A stretch of DNA of 64,000 nt from Doryteuthis pealeii (Eukaryota > Mollusca > Cephalopoda > Myopsida > Loliginidae): assembly GCA_023376005.1 (NCBI GenBank), contig CM042138.1, positions 96,962,824 through 97,026,823 on the forward strand, written 5' to 3'. The notes under the pieces are model-generated. The model was not told where the DNA came from. It made no database searches and saw only the letters and a program-made list of their open reading frames with translations. This document shows positions 57,507-64,000 of this stretch, piece by piece (the stretch's first letter is position 1; every line of letters starts with the position of its first letter). Both the position numbers and the translations under genes were made by a program.

Positions 57507-57747
57507 ATATTGTATTCAATCTGTAACATTTTAAAAACAGTTAAACCGAGCAGAAATTGAACAGAAAAAAAACAAAAACAAAGGATAAAACAAAAACAGT
57601 TTTTGTGATTTTAAAAGAGCCATCAGTAAACTCCAGCAATTATATGACAAGCCTAAGAATGAAATCCATGCCAGGTATATACTATCAACGCAATGGCAAA
57701 AACCAAAAGAGGCGCTAGATGATGCAATAAGCAGGATGCAATAAGTA

Positions 57748-58330
57748 TGAACAGTCCATTTTACAAAGATAGACGAGGGGGGGGGGAATATTCATATGTA
57801 TAAATGAGTCCTCTTTATACTAACTAACCATATGCTGAATGAAGCCTAAATAAGGTTTCTCTTATGGTCTTGGCTCTATGTTCCTCAGTTCTAACTACCT
57901 TTTAGTTCCAATCCTCTCTTAAATGCCTCAGATTTAGAAAATATTTGTCTAGCACAGTTTCTTGTAGCAGGGGAGATTGTGGTGAGCATTCCTTACCCCT
58001 CTGTCTATCTTTGTAAAATGGACTGTTCATGCTTATAAATAAGTCCTCTTTATACTAATTAACCTTATGCTGAATAAAGCCTAAATAAGGTTTCTCTGTA
58101 TCGTGTTCTTTATTTCATAACAAGTGTTAATACAAAAAAAGGTGTTAGGTCCCTTAGACCCTATCCACCCCCTAATGTCAGCCACATAAAATTAAAGAAA
58201 AAAAAGAAAAAAGGCACCCCTCCCCGTGAACTCCAAGTAATGAATAATCGGATTTTTAATAAAAAAAGATATTAGGTCCCTTAAACCCTATCTGACTTCC
58301 TAATGTCAACCACATAAAAAATTAAATACC
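57748..58330. repeat. Repeat cluster with direct and inverted units
   Basis: GTCCTCTTTATACTAA(C/T) blocks at 57807 and 58046 are direct repeats; GTCCATTTTACAAAGATAGA (57752) faces its inverse at about 58005-58025; TTAGGTCCCTTA(G/A)ACCCTAT occurs at 58145 and 58272. Possibly nested ends of one retroelement; class unknown. Confidence 0.45.
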
Positions 58331-58770
58331 CCCCTCCCCACTGAAATCAATGGAATGAATATTCAAAAGATCAATGATATGCTCTATTTGTACTTTAATG
58401 TACTCATGGATTGAAGATCAATGTTGCTGAGATAAACATTTGTGGTGTTAGGAATAGGAGACAAATTACATGTGTAATATGTCTATTCATTTGCATAGAA
58501 AGACAAACATCCATGTATTTACATTTTTATAAGATTCTGAAATTTAAATGAAGATGTATCATTTGGTCTCTTTGTTTAATAGTATATCAACCTTTGTTGG
58601 TTATTTAATGCCAAAGTTATCCTTGTAGAAGAATAGTAGTAGTACTATTTAACCTATAGTTTGGAAATGAAGATGTATGCACAGCTGGGCAATTAATTTA
58701 ATAAATTGATGATACCTAGATATCTCATCTTTGTCATTGCCAATATTCTTTTATAAGTGCTTGTACTTAC

Positions 58771-58851
58771 ATAGTTTCAAACATTCTAATATAACATAGA
58801 AGTTTCTTGTTCCAATCCTCTTCACTTGCGTTTGAATTGTTCAATAATCCT
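58771..58851 (-). CDS. CMIP: CMIP exon
   Basis: 81 nt, acceptor TTTTTTGCAG, donor GTAAGT. Encodes GLLNNSNASEEDWNKKLLCY then IRMFET. Splice phases match both neighbours. Upstream on the RNA strand lies a poly-T tract (58921-58972). Confidence 0.88.
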
Positions 58852-58920
58852 CTGCAAAAAAGAAAACAAAAGGAAAAACATTTAGTTAAAACGATATGTA
58901 AAAAGCGAATAAAAGAAATG

Positions 58921-58951
<31 letters not shown>

Positions 58952-59599
58952 AAAAAAAAAAAAAAAAAAATTTTCAAAGTAATTGTAGCCAAGATTTTTG
59001 TCTTCCACACAACCCATATCCACTTGGAGTTGTGGAATATATATATATATAAAAAATGAAAAATCCGATATGTAAATATAAAAATATGAAAAACAAAATA
59101 TTCAGAGCATGTTTTGTTTTTTTTTTGTTTTTTTTTTACATATGATAATGTTTTATTTATCTATTTATTAAACCATCATGAGAACAATTAATTTTTAAAT
59201 AAGAGAGAAAAAAGTCCACAGCAAAAGATATGAATATATTTTGTTTTTTTTGTTTTTTTTGTGTGTTTTTAATTGTCTGAAGATGCTGGCCTCTTTTAAA
59301 AAGGAGCTGTTTGAAATAAATAAATTCATAATAGCCAAATGACTGGTTGTTGTTTTTCCCATATACAGAATTGTATATGTGGTTAAGAATAGAGGAAAAA
59401 AGTGTGGACAAAACAACTCAAACAAGCAGATGTTGAGGAAATATTTTGTTACGCATAAGTGCGACTTCTTCTTTGAAACATTTGTGCAGCATACATTTGT
59501 TTTTATAGCGGAGAAGGTGAATGGGTGAGGGGTGGGTTAGGTGATAAAGTCAGGAGAGAGGGATTGAGTTAGTGAAAATTTGATTCGTCAGAAAAATTT

Positions 59600-59790
59600 T
59601 TAGGAGTAGATCCTATTCTAAAATGGGAAGTGATAACGAAATGTCACAAATACAAAGCAGGGGACAAATTTTGCTGCCACTGTTTGGAGGAAAAACTCAC
59701 CATAGCTACTTACAATAAACTAAATCAAAGAACTGAAATTCTAAACACATGTAGACATAAAAAGGCATGGCTCCCTAGCCAATGGAACAT
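59600..59790 (+). mobile_element. Penelope-like element C-terminal fragment
   Basis: Reads PILKWEVITKCHKYKAGDKF, CCHCLEEKLTIATYNKLNQR and TEILNTCRHKKAW. The CxxC followed by NKR-type ...ELxxxCRHKxK pattern is the end of the GIY-YIG-containing polyprotein of Penelope-like retroelements. Only this fragment is present. Confidence 0.6.
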
Positions 59791-59959
59791 AGTTTATCAC
59801 ACAATTTTTAAACTAATTTTTAATCTTTTATGCTAATTTATATTCAATCTGATACCCAATTCATAATAAAAGATGCTTGTAGCAATCTCCTTTGGTCAGA
59901 ATTATCCTGATAAGCCATTCATGTGAAACCTAGGTAGGTAGTTTCTGACCCCATTAGGT

Positions 59960-59999
<40 letters not shown>

Positions 60000-60234
60000 A
60001 GAGAGATAGAGAGTCATCCACAGACACGTGCTTCGACTTCAGTGTGGCTACACATTTGTAAGCTACCTACAGCTGGAATTGAAATCCGATCGGTTGGGTG
60101 TCAGTCCGACACCTTAACCATTAGGCTGTCATCACTTACAGAATGTGAAGGGGATTTTAACTGTTTTAATACACACATCGCTTTGTATGTAAAGGCCGTC
60201 ATAGAGTGCTCCATCCCTTATACAGGAGAGCGTT

Positions 60235-60275
<41 letters not shown>
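59960..60275 (-). mobile_element. Microsatellites around a tRNA-derived SINE head
   Basis: (TA)n at 59962-59996 and (TG)n at 60244-60268 bracket a reverse tRNA-like head at about 60020-60140: on the - strand GACAGCCTAATGGTTAAGG (A box) and CGGATTTCAATTCCAGC (B box). Confidence 0.6.
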
Positions 60276-60789
60276 TCAAATGGTGTCCTTTATACTGATC
60301 TCTAATTTGTATATGTAGCTCTACTGTAAATCAGTCATATTAAAGAAAATCCTGATTGTCTGTCATCTAGACAACAACAGAATTCACAAGTGGTTCCACT
60401 CTATATATCAAGATAGAGTTGAATCTCCGCTGGAATAAATGCCAATAATATCAGAAAATTGGTTAATTTTTGATAATCATTGAATAAGTTTCAGAAATTA
60501 TTTTTCTTTTTCAGAGTTTGATCAATTGGTTGGTTTTATAGCATGACGACTATTGGGCTATCTTATACCATAGATAGATAGATAGATACTGATAGGCTAA
60601 CAGTCTTCATAGGTAGATAATAGAGAGATATGGATAAGCAAACAGTTCAGATAGATAAAATCAAATTTCGGCATTAAATAACCCATACGAGTTGATATGC
60701 TGTTAAATAAACCAACTAAACAGGTAAACACTTTATACTTAAAAGCAATATTAACACTTTCAGAGCTAATGTTTAATGTTACATAATTT

Positions 60790-61275
60790 GTGTGCTGGCA
60801 TGGTTGTTGATAGACCCTGTAGCATGAATTCTAAGGGGCTATTGGTTTTTAGATCAGGGAATTGAAAACTACCAGGACAGTTAAAACTCCTTGACCCCAG
60901 AGGCGGGAATCTCGCACATCATGTGATTTAGTGAGTTATATTTTAGTTTCAACCTCAGATTGAAGCAGAAAGCATATGTATCTCTCTATTGGGGTTGTTA
61001 ACTCTCCGCGCTGCGAATCAGAATGGGTTAAATAAATCTTGATCAAGAAAATAAAGTCTTGTGAGTTGATTAATTGCATGACTAAAACTAGCCCTTAGAA
61101 GAAGCAGAAGACTAGATGACAAGATAACAGCAAAGAAGAAGAGGAGGAAGAAACATGGCGACTAGATGTAGCAAGAAGAAATGAAGAACAAGTCAGTCTC
61201 AATCTCTGTCTCTCTCTATCACCAGAGTTTCTCTCTCTTGATTATATACCAAACAATGGGGTATACAACATTAAC
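60790..61275 (+). mobile_element. Family D repeat, copy 3
   Basis: TAAATAAATCTTGATCAAGA then AATAAAGTCTTGTGAGTTGA, a purine-rich run, CTGTCTCTCTCTATC, and a TATACCAAACAATGGGGTATA inverted end. Same orientation as the other two copies. Confidence 0.5.
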
Positions 61276-61389
61276 AATGTCCACAATGATTTTAAACTGG
61301 TAAACACTTCATATTTTGATGTAATGTTTTCAAAGTCAATGTAGTTTACAATCATTTTAAAACTTGTTTTAAACAAATTTGAGTCATAG

Positions 61390-62535
61390 AGGAAATCTTA
61401 CCAGATAATACCACCCAAGTTAAAGTGGACCTGGGAGTAATGATATCAGAGGGGTGACTCCACACTCAACACCAGATGCAGTACGCCTTATTTCTTTTTA
61501 ATCATAAGAGTATTCAAATTATACAAGGACCCAAAATTGACAAATTCAAAATTACCTACATATATCTTGACATCGCTTTCAGTAGACGAGATATTGCTGC
61601 CAAGGTACGAGAAATTATTTTGATGACCAAATAACAGCCTATGAATTTAAATGAATGAATTGATCAACCTAGTATAGTTTTATCATGATCCATTGCAGAG
61701 CCTCAGAGTCCTGATGAACCCAAGTTATGAAAGGTTGATACAGAGTATTTCACTAATATTTTTTTCTCTCCAAATCTTAGAATTTATTAAATTTGTAAAA
61801 AAGCAGCTTTATGACATATCCAGGACATCTTATTTGCTCTTAATGATAAGAGCATTCAACTTATATAAGGCCCATAAACCCTAACAATCAAAATTGATCA
61901 TTTTGAATGATTTAAGAGCCAATGTAGATCACAATCATTTTAAACATTATCTCAAACAAATCTATTTGATCCATAGATGGGATCCTTACAGATACTACAA
62001 CTCAAAGTCAGAAGAGACCTAGTGGTAATAGCAACAAAGGGGTGACTCCATGCACCCCAGGGCTTCAAAATTTGAGCCTTGCCACCACAACTGGATGAAG
62101 TTTAGTGTCATATTTTCAATTTATACAAGGCCCATAAACACAATCAAAATCAATAATTTCAAATGAAGTTAAAATTGATAAACCCTCCTAATGCCATCTA
62201 ATTACAAAAAACAGTAATTTTTTGAGTAACCCAGTATCATAAAATGATTAGTTGTCTGAAGCAGTGAGATATGTTCAAATAGGAAGTGACAAATGGATAG
62301 TCACTGGAAGTTTGACAAAAGCCTTTGTGATCAAAGTGGGGAAAAGGAGAGAGAGAGATATACAGAGACAAATTGGAGCGTATGACACACAACTAGTTAA
62401 AGAGTGTACTGAAAGACAGAGTTAAAGAACAAGGCAGAGAATTAAAATTAAAAAAAAAAAAAAAAGAAAGAAGAAAAAAAAATAAAAAAAAAAAGAAGAA
62501 GAAAAAAAAATTAAGGATGACATGTCACCTTTTAC
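61390..62535. mobile_element. CMIP intron region with family C fragments and A-rich tract
   Basis: Diverged family C pieces at about 61398-61490 and 61962-62112 (on either side of the 61560 exon), and an A/G-rich tract at 62448-62510. Confidence 0.5.
61560..61638 (-). CDS. CMIP: CMIP exon
   Basis: 79 nt. With the frame forced by the next exon it reads CYLVIKIISRTLAAISRLLK then AMSRY, an amphipathic helix-like stretch; the other two frames either stop or break phase. Acceptor AATTCATAG; donor GTAGGT. Less conserved to the eye than the other exons, so moderately supported. Confidence 0.7.
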
Positions 62536-62654
62536 TATTTGGAGAGGCTCCAGAGGGAAACCTCAGATGTCGACACCTGTCACACAAACATGACAAGAAG
62601 TCAGTTGTAACGGGGCGGCGGAAGTTACAGAAGTTAAGGAAATTAGACTGAGGA
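62536..62654 (-). CDS. CMIP: CMIP exon (most 5' found)
   Basis: Encodes SNFLNFCNFRRPVTTDFLSC, LCDRCRHLRFPSGASPN. More GC-rich than its surroundings and preceded on the RNA strand by a very long pyrimidine tract. Acceptor CCCTCAG at 62655 (or the next CAG, giving 62647). The donor that keeps phase is GTAAAA at 62535; a second GT (GTGACA) seven bases on would break the frame of the next exon. Boundaries are therefore less sure than for other exons. Confidence 0.68.
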
Positions 62655-63003
62655 CTGAGGGAGACAAACTCAGAGAAAACAAAGAAATGTCGTGGGTGAG
62701 AAGAAAAAGAAAAAAGAAAAAATAAAGGAAAAAAAAAAGAAAGAAAAAATAAAGGAAAAAAAAGAAAGAAAGAAAAAAGAAATGAGTGTTGGAGAAACTA
62801 GATAATATTTATCCATACTAACTCGCTTATCAAGAATGAACAAGACATAGATGTCCATGTCAACAGAGATAATAAAAAAACAAAAAACGAGGCAGTCTAA
62901 AAATCATTTTTGTTTTCTATTCCCAACCGGCACTCCTACTGATCTTTAAAAGAATTTTCTTTTTTCTTTCAATTTCTTTTGTTTTTCTTATGAACTTAAA
63001 CGT

Positions 63004-63572
63004 TGTTGGTTTGGTTTGTTTTATGGCATGTCAACCATGATGGGTCATTTGATGCAAAGTTTTCAAAGATTCGTGGCGATAGTTTAGAAGATAATTTTTT
63101 AAACTCAATTTTTTTTTTTGTAAACAAATTTTCTGTTTAACTCATAGATGAGACCCTAACAGGTACTACTACTCTGGGTCAGAGTGGACCTGGGAGCAAT
63201 GGTAATGAAGGGGTACTCCACATTCCCCAGACATCCAGGACCTTACCATCAGGTAGAGTTTAACATCATACCCAGTACATGAAGACCCTCAGCCACCACT
63301 TCTAGCACCCATATGATAAAAAGAGTTGGGGCTTGCCATAAGGGCAAAAGGATTGGGGCAATCATATAGGTGCTAGGGCTTGACGTGACCAGAGGAGGGG
63401 GACACCAAGAGGAGTGTTGCACGTCATGGAATGCTCATCCACCGGGATTCCATCCTTAAGCATGACGGGTCGACACCCATGGCCAACAGGTGGCTCCATT
63501 GGGAGGGTCTTATCCCTCTGTGGAGATGCAGTCTGTGTATTCTAAAGCCGTAGGGCTTTAGAATGCACTGAC
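63004..63572 (-). mobile_element. Family C SINE-like element, near full length
   Basis: From the GGTTTGGTTTGTTTTATGGC tail to TGCAGTCTGTGTATTCTAAA. The 5' head is followed by a short inverted repeat of itself (TTCTAAAGCC-GTA-GGGCTTTAGAA at about 63539-63562). Confidence 0.8.
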
Positions 63573-63759
63573 AGGTCTATAGACGTTATTGATTCACCGA
63601 AAGGTTTCTGGGTGTCAAAGGCAGCAGAAGCAATCAAAGACATAATTTAATGCAAACCATGGCAACAAGAAACCACTCCCCCATATCTCTAAAGAACAGG
63701 ATTATTTAGTTTATTGGTAGATTACTTTTTTTTTGTAGTTGTTTCTTAAGAGGTTTTTG

Positions 63760-64000
63760 GTTTCTTTGTTTAATGGCATATCAACCTTCATGGGTTATTT
63801 AATGCCAAAGCAATCATTGTATCTATTTACCAACCCCTCCACACATACAGGATATGAAACATGGTCAATTTCTAAAGCAGAGATTACCAGTTTTGAATTC
63901 AGAGTTTTCGTTCTCCTAGACAGGTTACCTAGCTAGGGTTAAAGAGCCCAGTCTGTCCTACTATTTACCCATAGCTGGAGGGAGAATCATTGGATGCATA
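63760..64000 (-). mobile_element. SINE family A copy cut by the window end
   Basis: Starts with the shared GGCATATCAACCTTCATGGG tail motif (63775), then ACCAACCCCTCCACACATAC and the family A body up to CTGGAGGGAGAATCATTGGA; the tRNA-like head lies beyond 64000. Confidence 0.75.

Overview
The window is eukaryotic nuclear DNA, AT-rich and crowded with repeats, and most likely from a mollusc, perhaps a gastropod. The grounds are spliced animal genes (a CMIP orthologue with 12 recognisable exons and a Speedy/RINGO gene), very dense microsatellites, many tRNA-derived SINEs, and at least six copies of the CAAGGGAGATAA-type word between 10.4 and 22.1 kb, which I associate with mollusc genomes. The species call is an inference. 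Nothing bacterial or plasmid-like was seen.

Layout. (1) 1-4.3 kb: an apparently single-exon Speedy/RINGO gene on the + strand (CDK1/2-binding activator) with an intact core, followed by an overlapping out-of-frame ORF that looks like the displaced C-terminus. (2) 4.5-34 kb: no host gene recognised. This part is a transposon graveyard: SINE families, a ~594-bp SINE-like family with clear target-site duplications, 3' ends of several LINE types, three deleted mariner elements (two of them with retroelements inserted), several MITE-like inverted-repeat elements, a GC-rich short element flanked by 16-17-bp duplications, an RPL26 processed pseudogene and a possible solo LTR. (3) 34.7-62.7 kb: the 3' half of a CMIP gene on the - strand (C-Maf-inducing protein, C-terminal leucine-rich repeats), reconstructed exon by exon with consistent GT-AG sites and phases, including a 27-nt microexon. 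The N-terminal PH-domain half should lie beyond 64 kb. Its introns hold large compound microsatellites, a 27-bp minisatellite beside a splice donor, more SINEs, and two copies of a small element carrying a hammerhead-ribozyme motif.

The most notable signals are the near-perfect type-I hammerhead ribozyme (40748-40793, - strand) and its diverged, ~208-bp tandemly arranged relative at 48.79-49.12 kb. Together they look like a small animal retrozyme-type element. Other points of interest are a 201-bp near-perfect palindrome at 39.95-40.15 kb, the Speedy frame break, the minisatellite next to a CMIP splice donor, and a 3' tail shared by otherwise unrelated SINE families. All calls come from reading the sequence; no searches were run.
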